Origin: Perlabentimonas gracilis
GTDB lineage: Bacteria; Bacteroidota; Bacteroidia; Bacteroidales; Tenuifilaceae
Direction: 5' to 3'
Length of the DNA: 64,000 nt
Assembly: GCF_011174675.1 (NCBI RefSeq)
Contig: NZ_JAANIG010000022.1
Coordinates: 1-64,000, forward strand
Of this stretch, positions 17,711-26,880 are shown one piece after another. Positions within the stretch are counted from its first letter, which is position 1; each line of letters opens with the position of its first letter. The translations under genes were made by a program, and so were the position numbers. Below the pieces are notes generated by a model. It was not told the origin of the DNA. It did not search any database and saw nothing but the letters and a program-made list of their open reading frames with translations.

Positions 17711-20098
17711 CTATTCATATTTCAGGGTGATTGTTGGGTTATTCGATGCCACCTTAAGCGATTGAAGAAAAACAATTACTGTAACTATAACTCCAATGAT
17801 TACAACACTCACTATGGTGGTCCAATATGGGAAACCAATTGAGTAAGCAAAGTTGGCCAACCATTCAATCATAAAGTACAGAGCGAGAGGAATTGCAGCA
17901 AATGAGGCAATGGCAACAAGTAGAAGGTATTCACCAGAGAACTTTTTAACAATATCCGAGGCGGTTGCGCCAAGCACTCGGCGGACCGCAACTTCCTTCA
18001 TTCTTTGTCGGGCGGTCATAGCTGAAAGCCCTATTACGCCAAACATTGCAATAAGTATTGATAGTACCGAGAAGAACATAAACATTTTGCCAAAATTTCG
18101 TTCAACGTCATAGTACGATCCCAAAAGGTTGTCGAGACTTTCGTAGTAGAAATATTTCTCAGGAAATATTTTATTCCAGAGCACTCTGGTTTCCGAAACT
18201 GCCCCACTTAGCGACTGATTCTCAAAGTTAATCAGAACCCACAAAAGATTATGGTCTTGCTCATGTCCCAATGCGGTTATCACCAACGGTGGCACGGGCT
18301 CGTGTAACGATTCAAGATGAAAATCTTTAACTACCCCTACAATTCGAAACTGACCATCGCGGCCTTCAACAGTCTTGCCTAGGGGATCGAGCCAGCCAGC
18401 CCGGCGAACCAACTCCTGGTTAACCACGGCATGCTCCAACTCCATACCATCCTCTCCTGAAAAATAGCGACCCTCGGCAAGGGTGCTCGATATGGTGTTA
18501 AGAAAGTTCCTGTCGGCCTGCAGGTGGTGGGAAATCTGTGAGTTCTCTGAGCCCTCGAAGAGAAACCCCTCCCGGGAATGCGATAGCCCGGGGATAGAGC
18601 TCGCTAAGGTAATCTCTTTTACCCAAGGGTTTGCGCTTAACTCTTGCTTAAGCAGTTCTGCCTCCTGCTTGTAGTTTGAGCCGGTTACCCTAATTGCCAC
18701 GAGATTCGTGTGGTCAAATCCATAGCCTTGGTTCTGAAAGTAGTTTAGTTGAATGTAAACAACCAGCGTTGATATTATTAAGCCAATAGATACAGCGAAC
18801 TGAACCGTTAGCAATGCGCTTCGTAAGGAGAATTTATTAGATTTTTTCCAAAGTTCACCCTTGAGGATCTTTATGGGAATAAAGCTTGCCATATGAAATG
18901 CTGGGTATATTCCTGCAAAGAAGCCAAAGAGAATGCTGAAAATAAAAAATGAGGAAACGTAGAACCATACCGGAGCAGATAGAAGGCTAAGGTTAACCCC
19001 TAAGAAGCTGTTGAATAATGGCAGAACCAGCTCTACCGTAAGCAGCGCCATAACGAAGCTGATTGCCGTAATAAGAAAGGTCTCTGACAGGAATTGCAGT
19101 CGTATTCTCCATCTTGATGCGCCGAAAACCTTTTTCAAACCTGTTTCTTTTGCTCGCTTACCCGATACGGAGATGGTTAGATTTACATAGTTAACCCCCG
19201 CAATTATTAGCAAAAAGATTGCAATTAGGGAAAACCATTTTACTTTATGGAAAGTTCCAGTTTCTCTAATCTCGTTGTTGAACTCACTATGCAACCTAAT
19301 ATTGGTAATGGGTTCATAACTAATAGCCACAGTGGTTCCAAGTGGCTCAAACTCCTTGTTGATGTTTTCAAAAGCCAATTCCTCCGTTTTCTCATCTAAT
19401 GCTCTCATATCAAAGTCATCAACTAACTTCAGGTAGGTGTAGTAGCTTATATGGCTTGTCCAGGTGCCAATGCTTCTGCCACCCTCTGTAAGCGTTGATA
19501 ATGATGTGAGAAAATCAAATTCTATGTGAGAGTTTTCAGGAGGGTTATTGGCAATTCCCGTTATCTCCCATCCATCCACATCGTTAATCCTTATTACCTC
19601 TCCAATAGGGGATGGGACATTTGGAAAAAGTGCTTCTGCTGAACTTTGAGTTAATACTACCGATCTAGGATTTTTAAGAACAGTTCTAGCATCGCCCTCA
19701 AGAAGTTTAAAGGAGAAGAAGCTAAAAAAGTTGCTATCGGCCATCATCACATTATCAAATTCGTAGAATTGATTGTTAATATTTACCTTTGTAGCATTGC
19801 TTTGCCCCAACCTTGTAAAATCAGTCACTTCGGGAAACCTTTCGTTTAGGTCAACTCCCATTGGAGCACTGGAAAGAGGTATTTCCACCTTATGCCCTTG
19901 ACTGTTTATGGCAATATTAATTCTGTAAATATTCTGATAATCCTGATGGAATCTATCAAAATTAGCTTCTTGCCATGCAAATAGAAATATTACAAAGCAT
20001 ACAGCCATTGATACGGCTAACCCAAATAAGTTGATAATAGTGAACAACTTGTTGCTCAAGAATTGCCTAAAGGAAGTTTTTATAAAATGTGAGACCAT
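17711..20098 (-). CDS. MacB/FtsX-family ABC transporter permease (no adjacent ATPase)
   Basis: A 795-residue permease with the same two-unit layout as the one at 9056-11431. It has an N-terminal helix (about 17-40), a MacB periplasmic core, FtsX helices (about 286-400), a mid helix (about 425-448), a second core and terminal FtsX helices with ARQRMKEVAVRRVLGA (about 700-715). No ATP-binding gene lies nearby; the closest is at 12454-13170. The gene sits in a leftward run with hydrolases, GNATs and an SDR whose first promoter resembles that of the ABC operon, so it may borrow that ATPase, which is inference. Substrate unknown. Confidence 0.9.
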   Translation of the reverse strand: MVSHFIKTSFRQFLSNKLFTIINLFGLAVSMAVCFVIFLFAWQEANFDRFHQDYQNIYRINIAINSQGHKVEIPLSSAPMGVDLNERFPEVTDFTRLGQSNATKVNINNQFYEFDNVMMADSNFFSFFSFKLLEGDARTVLKNPRSVVLTQSSAEALFPNVPSPIGEVIRINDVDGWEITGIANNPPENSHIEFDFLTSLSTLTEGGRSIGTWTSHISYYTYLKLVDDFDMRALDEKTEELAFENINKEFEPLGTTVAISYEPITNIRLHSEFNNEIRETGTFHKVKWFSLIAIFLLIIAGVNYVNLTISVSGKRAKETGLKKVFGASRWRIRLQFLSETFLITAISFVMALLTVELVLPLFNSFLGVNLSLLSAPVWFYVSSFFIFSILFGFFAGIYPAFHMASFIPIKILKGELWKKSNKFSLRSALLTVQFAVSIGLIISTLVVYIQLNYFQNQGYGFDHTNLVAIRVTGSNYKQEAELLKQELSANPWVKEITLASSIPGLSHSREGFLFEGSENSQISHHLQADRNFLNTISSTLAEGRYFSGEDGMELEHAVVNQELVRRAGWLDPLGKTVEGRDGQFRIVGVVKDFHLESLHEPVPPLVITALGHEQDHNLLWVLINFENQSLSGAVSETRVLWNKIFPEKYFYYESLDNLLGSYYDVERNFGKMFMFFSVLSILIAMFGVIGLSAMTARQRMKEVAVRRVLGATASDIVKKFSGEYLLLVAIASFAAIPLALYFMIEWLANFAYSIGFPYWTTIVSVVIIGVIVTVIVFLQSLKVASNNPTITLKYE

Positions 20099-20163
20099 AA
20101 TTAGAATTTTTTATATGATATTATTATTGTTTGCATGAAGGAACTATTTGTTTTATGTGCATT

Positions 20164-20772
20164 CTATTTCCGTTCCATTAACAGTTCACCATACTCCTTA
20201 CCTTTATGCCTCATCGTGCCATGATGTTTTCTAATAAACCCGTTTTTTTCGTAGAATCTGATGGCTGCATGGTTATTAGCATTCACATATAGGTACATCT
20301 TAGGGTTTATATTATTTAGATGCTGAATTAATTTTCTTCCAATGCTTTGACCTCGCACCTCGCTATCAACACAGATGGTGTGGACATAAAGCCCATCGTT
20401 TTCCATAGTTCCTCCTAGCATTTTCGACATCTTCATGAAAAGCGGCATCTTTCTGATGAAGACAATTGGGTTCATCGATTTCATCATACCCTGTCCTGCT
20501 AGCTTGTCAATTTCGGCGTGTTTACTTACCGGATAGGCAACCACAATACCTACAATCCGATTATTGAGTACTGCAAGCGTTGTGTGCTCTACAAGGAAAT
20601 ATGTTTGCGGGGTGCTTAGCAAAGCGGTTATCACCTTGATGGGTTCAGAACCATACACCAGCGAATTCATCTCTACATCCGACTCAAATATCAGCTTGGC
20701 AATGGTACCCTTGTCGTGATGCTGTGGGTTATAAGTTTCAAATAGTATCTTATTTGCTGTATCAAAATTCAT
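20164..20772 (-). CDS. GNAT-family N-acetyltransferase
   Basis: A 202-residue protein with a full GNAT fold. An N-terminal region of about 60 residues is followed by the strand RIVGIVVAYP, the catalytic-core strand LYVHTICVDSEVRGQSIGRK (acetyl-CoA loop RGQSIGRK, near 133-140), then MYLYVNANNHAAIRFYEKNGF. The acetyl-CoA loop fits the Q/RxxGxG/A consensus. It is 33 bases downstream of an alpha/beta hydrolase and 65 upstream of the FtsX permease. The acceptor substrate is not predictable from sequence. Confidence 0.88.
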   Translation of the reverse strand: MNFDTANKILFETYNPQHHDKGTIAKLIFESDVEMNSLVYGSEPIKVITALLSTPQTYFLVEHTTLAVLNNRIVGIVVAYPVSKHAEIDKLAGQGMMKSMNPIVFIRKMPLFMKMSKMLGGTMENDGLYVHTICVDSEVRGQSIGRKLIQHLNNINPKMYLYVNANNHAAIRFYEKNGFIRKHHGTMRHKGKEYGELLMERK

Positions 20773-20805
20773 AGTAGTACTCCAATTTTTGCAGTAGATT
20801 TGGGG

Positions 20806-21900
20806 CTAGTACTTATCGGTTAAGCTTTTCAGTATTGAGTTAAATTTTTCTGGTTCCTCCATAATAGGGCTATGTGCTGAGTTCTCAAATGAAATGAAAT
20901 CTTTATGGGGAGCTTTAAGCTGTTGGTAAAAATCTTTTGCCAAGGGGTAGGGGGTTGTATAATCGTATACTCCCTGAAAAATGTGAACAGGTACGCTCAT
21001 ACTATCAATCTTGTTAAACAGATTTGTATGTATCACATCTAACCACAAATGCTTTAGAGAGAACATACTGGCATTCATAAAATTTAACTTTTCACTTAAT
21101 GTATATATACCCGAATTCATAACCAGTTTTACCAAAGGCCACATCCCAGTTATTTCTCTTGTGGTTCCCCCTCCATAACGATTTACATACCTTCGTTCCA
21201 TCATTAAATATTTCAACCACTGGTCAATACTTGCTGTAGAGTCGGGAAAATGGAGGCCATTAAGGGTTTTGATAGCCTTACTGTCATTACGCTCACTAGC
21301 CTGTTCAAGAGCCCAGCTGTACGATATTTGCTCGCCTTTGAACTGGTCGCAAACCTGCCCAATGCCAAAGTATGCATAGTAAAGCTCGGGATGATTATAC
21401 GCAGTAAGGATCCCGAGCAGTGAGCCCCAGGAGTGTCCCATTATAAATATCTTTTCTTTATTAAAACGATTAGCAAGGTACTCGCTGAGTTCACGGGTGT
21501 CGGCAATCATTTGCTCAAGGGTCATACTCTCTGGTGGGATATTTTTCGAGTAGGATTTTCCTGCCCCTCTTTGCTCCCAGTACACCATCACATAATCGTT
21601 TTCAATCGCGGGGTTGTAGTGCTTTATAAATGCAAACTCTGGGCTTCCGGGGCCACCGTGTAAAAATAGCATGATTGGCTTGGTGTAGTCAACTCCCCTA
21701 ATAATGATATACTGCTCCTGCCCGCCAAGCGTAATTTTCTCAATTGCAGAGGCACTTCCTTCTACAGTGTTACCATTATAATCGGTAATAGTTTCAGAAA
21801 CTCCAGGGCTTTTAATCCACAGTATTGCAACAGCAAGAACAAGGATCGCAGCTAATACGCTAACAAAGTACAGCATAGTTTTAAGAATTTTATTTTTCAT
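20806..21900 (-). CDS. Alpha/beta hydrolase, proline iminopeptidase-like
   Basis: A 364-residue hydrolase with an N-terminal membrane helix (about 9-29) and a catalytic domain facing the periplasm. The oxyanion region LFLHGGPGSPE and the nucleophile elbow GHSWGS are those of the proline iminopeptidase (S33) group. A lid domain follows (about 190-290). The acid is probably the Asp in FQGVYDYTTP and the base the His in NSAHSPIMEEPE. The related hydrolase at 22970-23758 lies in the same run. It may cleave N-terminal residues of peptides or an ester; the natural substrate is unknown. Confidence 0.88.
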   Translation of the reverse strand: MKNKILKTMLYFVSVLAAILVLAVAILWIKSPGVSETITDYNGNTVEGSASAIEKITLGGQEQYIIIRGVDYTKPIMLFLHGGPGSPEFAFIKHYNPAIENDYVMVYWEQRGAGKSYSKNIPPESMTLEQMIADTRELSEYLANRFNKEKIFIMGHSWGSLLGILTAYNHPELYYAYFGIGQVCDQFKGEQISYSWALEQASERNDSKAIKTLNGLHFPDSTASIDQWLKYLMMERRYVNRYGGGTTREITGMWPLVKLVMNSGIYTLSEKLNFMNASMFSLKHLWLDVIHTNLFNKIDSMSVPVHIFQGVYDYTTPYPLAKDFYQQLKAPHKDFISFENSAHSPIMEEPEKFNSILKSLTDKY

Positions 21901-21965
21901 CTCTATCCGTTTAAATCCCAGACATGGTTTGAAACCCTGTCAGGGGTGGTGGCTTATTTTTATAC

Positions 21966-22952
21966 TTACGTTAAAAAAATGCTCATATTATACTGTAGTA
22001 CTTTCATCTGCTTAGTTTCCGCTTTTTTCTGCCAGTAGAAAAATAGTAGAGAGAACACCAGCATTTGGCTAATTATTTCTGGAATGCCCATCGTAAGGCT
22101 CTTAAAGAACTCAGCAGTAGAACCTTCAAAGGCTATAAATTCAGTTAAAAAGAGAGGTGAACCAAGAATGGTTAAACCAACCATTAGTAGGTACAGTAAA
22201 GCCCAGCCCCTTTTCGTTACTATGTAGGTTCGATAAAACGGGTAAAGGAGCAAAGCCAGCATAGTTCCCCTAAATATTTGGCCGAAGAAAACTAGGAGCA
22301 CAGCATTCAAATTCTCAAGGGGCCGCCAAAGGGCAAATATTTCCATCGATTCCAAGGCCTGATTATATCCTGATATCTCATAAAAGATGCCCCCAACTAC
22401 CCAATAGGTGAAAAGGTGCACGGCAACAAACCGAATTATATAACCCTTAATAGTATCGCTATATGGGAGGAATAGTTTGCCGGTTTTGACAGCTCTTTTA
22501 CCATTGATGAAGTTTTCCACCCCAAAGGCAAGGCCAACAAAAATGGCCATTTGCAAGGCTATAGCTATAATTACCGATGTGTGCTCGGTGAATGAGATGA
22601 TAGTGTAGATGATCCCTTCAATTGAGCCGGGTTGTGGTTCAACTGATCCAATTAGCCCCACTGCCCACATCGAGAGGAAGAGTAATAGTTTACCCCCTTT
22701 GCGCTCGAAAACAAGGTCGTAAAAGGGATAGAAAACAAATCCAAACGCCAAACCACGAAGTAGTTGGCCAAGAATTGTTGTAAGGCTTAAAGTATGAAAC
22801 TGCTGATACAAATCGAGACCGATACGGTTCGATTCGGGAAGGTTTTGCTGATAGAGCAAAAACCCGTAGACTATTGCAGTATAGGCAATAAGGTGGATTA
22901 TGGCAAAGCGCCCCACGAAGGGCAAAAGTTTTGGTTTTATTGTATTTTTCAT
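21966..22952 (-). CDS. Internally duplicated polytopic membrane protein of unknown function
   Basis: A 328-residue protein with about eight predicted membrane helices and no family that I recognise. The two halves are clearly related: GQLLRGLAFGFVFYPFYDLV with a following charged RKGGKLLLFL (about 61-92) matches GQIFRGTMLALLLYPFYRTY with TKRGWALLYL (about 221-255), and each half begins with a similar RF..(I/V)HL..Y helix. The repeated QxxRG and YPFY motifs lie inside or next to helices and may be functional. The gene starts 17 bases after the hydrolase at 22970-23758, so the two are probably co-translated. Confidence 0.75.
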   Translation of the reverse strand: MKNTIKPKLLPFVGRFAIIHLIAYTAIVYGFLLYQQNLPESNRIGLDLYQQFHTLSLTTILGQLLRGLAFGFVFYPFYDLVFERKGGKLLLFLSMWAVGLIGSVEPQPGSIEGIIYTIISFTEHTSVIIAIALQMAIFVGLAFGVENFINGKRAVKTGKLFLPYSDTIKGYIIRFVAVHLFTYWVVGGIFYEISGYNQALESMEIFALWRPLENLNAVLLVFFGQIFRGTMLALLLYPFYRTYIVTKRGWALLYLLMVGLTILGSPLFLTEFIAFEGSTAEFFKSLTMGIPEIISQMLVFSLLFFYWQKKAETKQMKVLQYNMSIFLT

Positions 22953-22969
22953 CTCAATATTATTTATGT

Positions 22970-23758
22970 TTAGGCTTGGTATTCAAGTATAAATTTTCTG
23001 ACGGCCTCGTTAAACATCTCAGGGTTATCCTGATTGGCAATATGGTCTGCATTCTTTATCTCAGCAAACTGGCTAGATGATTCCCTGAGATGCCATTTCT
23101 TTGTTACTCTTCGAATAAAGAATAAATCCTTTTCCCCATAGGTAAAAAGAGTTGGTCGTTTGGGTGGTCTTGGCGATTCTTCAATTATATCATATACCAT
23201 ATCCTTTGTTATGCGAAGGACAAGTTTCTTCCCTGCCTTTTCAATGGCTCGTGATAGGTATTTTTGCACTTCCTCGTTTACGGCTCTATGTTTACCAAAT
23301 AGTCTATAGAATGGTTTTGATGGGAAAAACTTGAACATACTAATCATTAATGGAACAAATAGTTTTGTCCAGGAACCCATACGATTCGATATTTCAATGC
23401 CAGGTACATGAATTGCTGCTAAGGTATACCGTGGATACTTGATTTGGAAATGTTGAACAATAATGCTTCCAAGCGATTGGCCAACAAGAATAACCTCGTC
23501 AATATCCAATGAGTTTAGCAAATCGTATAGACAATCGGCCGCCATCTCCGTAAATCGTTTTTGGTTTTCGAAGTAGGTTGAAGAGCCATGACCGGGAAGA
23601 TCCCAAACCAGAATCCTGTAATCTGATTTAAACGCTTCAGCCTGCTTGTCGAAAGTTCTATGATCCATCCCCACTCCGTGAATAAAAACAATCACTGGGG
23701 AGTCCTCTTTTCCTGATAGCTGGTAGTATATTTCACCGTATTTACTTTGATAAATCAT
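22970..23758 (-). CDS. Alpha/beta hydrolase
   Basis: A cytoplasmic 262-residue hydrolase with the complete catalytic set: oxyanion-hole strand VIVFIHGVGMDHRTF, nucleophile elbow GQSLGS (Ser near 94), acid in TYGEKDLFF, and base His in NADHIANQDNP. This layout fits the esterase/lipase/haloperoxidase-like group; there is no lid typical of a named enzyme. It is followed after 17 bases by a duplicated membrane protein and lies downstream of the SDR gene. Physiological substrate unknown. Confidence 0.88.
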   Translation of the reverse strand: MIYQSKYGEIYYQLSGKEDSPVIVFIHGVGMDHRTFDKQAEAFKSDYRILVWDLPGHGSSTYFENQKRFTEMAADCLYDLLNSLDIDEVILVGQSLGSIIVQHFQIKYPRYTLAAIHVPGIEISNRMGSWTKLFVPLMISMFKFFPSKPFYRLFGKHRAVNEEVQKYLSRAIEKAGKKLVLRITKDMVYDIIEESPRPPKRPTLFTYGEKDLFFIRRVTKKWHLRESSSQFAEIKNADHIANQDNPEMFNEAVRKFILEYQA

Positions 23759-23854
23759 AGTTCATATTTTTATAGATTTGCAATAGAGTTTGTGTATTAC
23801 TGTTTATAAAATTTCTGTAATTGAATTTTTTCTGTATTAATTAGATTAGGCTTA

Positions 23855-24790
23855 CTATTGTATAAAGTATTCCGAAGCAAGCTCTTCACAAAGCCTGATC
23901 ACTGCTTCTTGTTCGTCTTTTCTATCAGCATACACTGGGTAAACTGAGGTTCCCAAGATATCTTTTAGTGCAGGGTTTTCCGGTGCTACTTTCATTACCT
24001 CAAGCTTATCGTTAAAATGCTTGCCAGTTATATCTTTATACTTTGCAGAGGTGCAAATCTCAAAGTAATTATTGGCCATGTAGGATGGGTGGGGGAAAAA
24101 TAAATTCTGGATATGGGCAACTAAACGCCAGGGCATCTTAAACTTTCTAAGAGTCTCTTTTGACATCCTCGCGCCATTTATTTGAAGGGAGAAAAACTTC
24201 ACGTTAGACTCCTCGTACTTCTTAGCCATTCTAAAGGTCAGCATAAGTAATGCTATCTTCGAATTGCGGTAGCTATTATAAACGCTATGCTTATACCCTT
24301 TATCCTTAATTCCTTGCAGGTTTGCAAAATCAATTTGTTTCTTTGGTGAAAAGAAGTGTTTGATTATATTGCTGGATGCGTTAAGAACTCTTGGATCATC
24401 AGACTTTTTTAACGAATCGATGAGGAGGGTAGTAAGAAGAAAAGGGCCAACTGCGTTGGTGGCAAAGGTTAGCTCAATGCCGTTTTCGCTTAGCTTGTAC
24501 TTCGCTCCATGCTCAAAGTAGCCGGCATTATTTATTAGGATATCAAGCTTAGGGTATTCTTCTTTAAACCTATCGGTAAACTCCTTGATAGAGTTAAATG
24601 ATGCCATATCCAACATCATTAGCCGAACGTTGCTATTCCCCGATAGTCTAATGATTTCGTCTCGAACCTTTTCGCTTTTCTGGATATTCCTGCAAGCCAT
24701 AACTACGTTAAAATCATCAATTGCAAATCTTAAAGCAGCTTCTTTTCCTATGCCAGAGTTAGCACCAGTAATGATTACAATTTTTTTCAT
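23855..24790 (-). CDS. Short-chain dehydrogenase/reductase (retinol-dehydrogenase-like)
   Basis: A 311-residue NAD(P)-dependent oxidoreductase. The dinucleotide motif is TGANSGIG (residues 8-15), the adenine-ring contact is in MLDMASF, and NNAG follows the fourth strand. The catalytic Tyr/Lys pair is in YNSYRNSK. The length and the C-terminal extension resemble the retinol dehydrogenase/protochlorophyllide reductase-like SDR branch. It is the first gene of a leftward run to 17222 and lies behind a candidate sigma-54 promoter with an upstream palindrome. Substrate unknown; lipids are a reasonable guess given the neighbouring hydrolases. Confidence 0.88.
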   Translation of the reverse strand: MKKIVIITGANSGIGKEAALRFAIDDFNVVMACRNIQKSEKVRDEIIRLSGNSNVRLMMLDMASFNSIKEFTDRFKEEYPKLDILINNAGYFEHGAKYKLSENGIELTFATNAVGPFLLTTLLIDSLKKSDDPRVLNASSNIIKHFFSPKKQIDFANLQGIKDKGYKHSVYNSYRNSKIALLMLTFRMAKKYEESNVKFFSLQINGARMSKETLRKFKMPWRLVAHIQNLFFPHPSYMANNYFEICTSAKYKDITGKHFNDKLEVMKVAPENPALKDILGTSVYPVYADRKDEQEAVIRLCEELASEYFIQ

Positions 24791-24828
24791 TTTTTAGTAC
24801 TTTATTTCAAATAAAACTTCAGTAGAAT

Positions 24829-24844
24829 ATCATATATAGTGCCA
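24829..24844 (-). promoter_or_regulatory. Candidate sigma-54 promoter of the SDR-to-GNAT run
   Basis: On the minus strand TGGCAC (24839-24844), 5 bases, then ATGAT (24829-24833): the same boxes and spacing as at 13209-13224, both preceded by TA. It is 39 bases upstream of the SDR start. Confidence 0.55.
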
Positions 24845-24921
24845 TAAGTTAAATATTCTTGAATATGAGGTTGATACAATCTTTAATTTTTTTCTTTACT
24901 GTACGTTATCCTACACCCATC

Positions 24922-24935
24922 GTTCGTAAACGAAC
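24922..24935. promoter_or_regulatory. Palindromic operator / upstream activating site
   Basis: GTTCG (24922-24926), four bases, CGAAC (24931-24935). It is about 78 bases upstream of the -24 box of the candidate sigma-54 promoter and shares the GTWCG-N4-CGWAC architecture with the site at 13321-13340. Confidence 0.55.
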
Positions 24936-25119
24936 AATAGGCTATGATCCATTTCAATTTGTTGTAAATGAATGTTTGGAGTTGAGAAGGCGGAGGGTTA
25001 ATTAATTAATTCTAACGAGTGCTGAAAACCATTAGATAGCTTTTTGCCATACCCTATTTTCCCTTCTTTGCTTTTTTTCTAGGTAAAAAAGCCTCTAAAT
25101 AAGTGGAAAAGACAAAGAA
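24936..25119. other. Gene-free spacer between the SDR control region and the DUF1573 terminator
   Basis: Together with the control region this belongs to a 380-base gap. It holds only AT-rich sequence, including a short TTAATTAATTAATT run near 25000. I see no gene, RNA fold or repeat here. Confidence 0.5.
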
Positions 25120-25147
25120 AAGCCCGATAGGGTTAACTACCGGGCTT
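25120..25147 (-). terminator. Terminator of the DUF1573 gene
   Basis: Arms 25120-25130 and 25137-25147 form an 11-bp stem. It is complete on the minus strand, with one G-U pair, but carries an A-C mismatch on the plus strand, and a T-rich tract (TTCTTT) follows on the minus strand. This points to leftward termination. Confidence 0.75.
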
Positions 25148-25170
25148 GATAATTTTTGTTTACAAAACCT

Positions 25171-25617
25171 TTATGGCAATCGAACTTCGTTTTGTGCCTT
25201 AGGCAAAGTCACTTCACCTAGGATAGCAATTTTTTGAACATTCCCATTGCCTGCGTTCGACTGAACTGTAACCGTTCGACTAATCCTTTGTGGGGTTGGG
25301 CTTACCCTAAAATGTACTTTTACAGTTCCTTTTTTGCCTGGTGCTATGGGTTGCCGTGGCCAATCTGTTACCCTTGTGCCACAGCAAGCGGTTACTTGAT
25401 TAAGGATTAAAGGCACAGCTCCATCGTTGTGAACGTCAATTTCAATGCTTCCAGTGTTTTCATCAACATCATCAACCACTATGGAGCCCAAGTTAACCTC
25501 CGTGGGGCTAAAGCGTAAAAAGGCGTTGCTTTTTTTTATCTCCTCATCGCTTGGTTGCTGTGCAAAAGTGCTTGCAGTAATAAGTAGACCCAGAATTGAA
25601 TACAGTATAGTTTTCAT
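25171..25617 (-). CDS. Exported DUF1573 protein
   Basis: A 148-residue exported protein. The signal peptide is MKTILYSILGLLITASTFA-QQ. The mature part is a single immunoglobulin-like DUF1573 (ASH/MSP-type) domain with the usual DFGxI-like strand (EVNLGSIVVDD), a central TACCGTRVTDWPRQPIAPGK and FRVSPTPQRISRTVTVQSN. The CC pair in TACC is common in this family. These small periplasmic or surface beta domains are abundant in Bacteroidota; their function is undefined. It is a single gene with its own terminator. Confidence 0.88.
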   Translation of the reverse strand: MKTILYSILGLLITASTFAQQPSDEEIKKSNAFLRFSPTEVNLGSIVVDDVDENTGSIEIDVHNDGAVPLILNQVTACCGTRVTDWPRQPIAPGKKGTVKVHFRVSPTPQRISRTVTVQSNAGNGNVQKIAILGEVTLPKAQNEVRLP

Positions 25618-25703
25618 AAATCAGTGATTTTTGTTTTTATTACGGCAAAAGTATTTAATTGTTTGCTTTGTAGTAATTGTTTTAGCTAAAATTATGCCAA
25701 GAT

Positions 25704-26855
25704 CTATGGTACTAGGTAGCGGGGTATATTACCAGGGAGACGAGCAAGCGTTTGATAATTGAGCTGACTACTCATCTCGCTGAACGATGCCACGCTGATA
25801 TCGAGTCTACTCTGTTTACCCACAATAACGACCTCATCGCCAGGTTGTATGTTTGGAAAATCGGTTATATTAACGCTTATGGTGTTCATGGTTACAGTGC
25901 CCACGACAGAAACCCTTCTGCCTCTGATAAGAACCCGTCCCATATTACTTAATGAACGGCTAAAACCATTTGCATACCCCACCGGTATAATTGCAATTTT
26001 AATCCTTTTGCTAGCCATATAGGATGTGCCATAGCCCACAAATTCGCCAGAGTCCACTTCCTTAATGCTCATAACACGCGATTTCCATGAGATTACTCGC
26101 TTTAGATCGGTATCCTTGGCATGGTTTCGTTTAAATTGGTAGATAAAGGTTTCCTGCGTTGGCCAAAATCCATACTGGGCTATTCCCACCCTTACCATGT
26201 CCATTATGGTTTGGTTGTAGGTTAGTGTTGCCGCCGAACCGGCCGTATGCCGGTAGTTGGGTTTAAGACCGTGCCTATTGAAATACCTTACAAATCTTCG
26301 GTATTCCCTAATCTGGTTCATCACCCTGTAGTAGTTGCTAATGCTTTCGGCACCAGCATAATGGGTGCATAGCCCCTCAAAAACAATATGGTCGCAATTA
26401 TCTTTCATCAGCCCAACTATATCAGGAAGTTTGTCGTACTCAAATCCTGTTCGGTTAAATCCTGTTTCGGCCTCAATATGAAGTCGAGCTGGTTTATTCA
26501 TCTTTTTTGCTAGCTCAATGGCCTTGGTCAATCTATTTAAATCAAAAACGTAAAATTCTATTCCGTTCTCAATAGCCCAGGCAAGCTGTTCGTCATTTAA
26601 ATATCCCATAATCATAATGTCCGACTTGGGACTGGCTACGTTGAATACATCAAGCGCTTCGCTGGCCGAAAATACGGCAAAGTGTCTTATCTTAGCCTTT
26701 TCGGCTAGGGGTACAATTGTTTCAACGCCGTGTCCGTATGCATTACCCTTTACAACGGATGTAATCCGGACATCCTTTCCAATAATATTTCTAAGGTACT
26801 TTATATTGTGTCGGTATGCTGACTTGCTGATTTCGATATATGAGGTGTGATCCAT
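25704..26855 (-). CDS. alr: Alanine racemase
   Basis: A PLP enzyme of 383 residues that interconverts L- and D-alanine for peptidoglycan. The PLP lysine is K36 in VVKGNAYGHG. The catalytic Tyr of the partner subunit probably lies in FVGYGTSYMA, and the C-terminal beta domain has PVGYANGFSRSLSN and VVGTVTMNT. The usual VGYADG Asp is Asn here, a variation seen in some homologues. In many Bacteroidota alr is fused to a MurF-like domain; this copy is free-standing. It starts 25 bases downstream of the M20 hydrolase gene on the same strand, so the two may be co-transcribed. Confidence 0.93.
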   Translation of the reverse strand: MDHTSYIEISKSAYRHNIKYLRNIIGKDVRITSVVKGNAYGHGVETIVPLAEKAKIRHFAVFSASEALDVFNVASPKSDIMIMGYLNDEQLAWAIENGIEFYVFDLNRLTKAIELAKKMNKPARLHIEAETGFNRTGFEYDKLPDIVGLMKDNCDHIVFEGLCTHYAGAESISNYYRVMNQIREYRRFVRYFNRHGLKPNYRHTAGSAATLTYNQTIMDMVRVGIAQYGFWPTQETFIYQFKRNHAKDTDLKRVISWKSRVMSIKEVDSGEFVGYGTSYMASKRIKIAIIPVGYANGFSRSLSNMGRVLIRGRRVSVVGTVTMNTISVNITDFPNIQPGDEVVIVGKQSRLDISVASFSEMSSQLNYQTLARLPGNIPRYLVP

Positions 26856-26880
26856 TGCTGCTTTTTAGTTGTTATAATTT

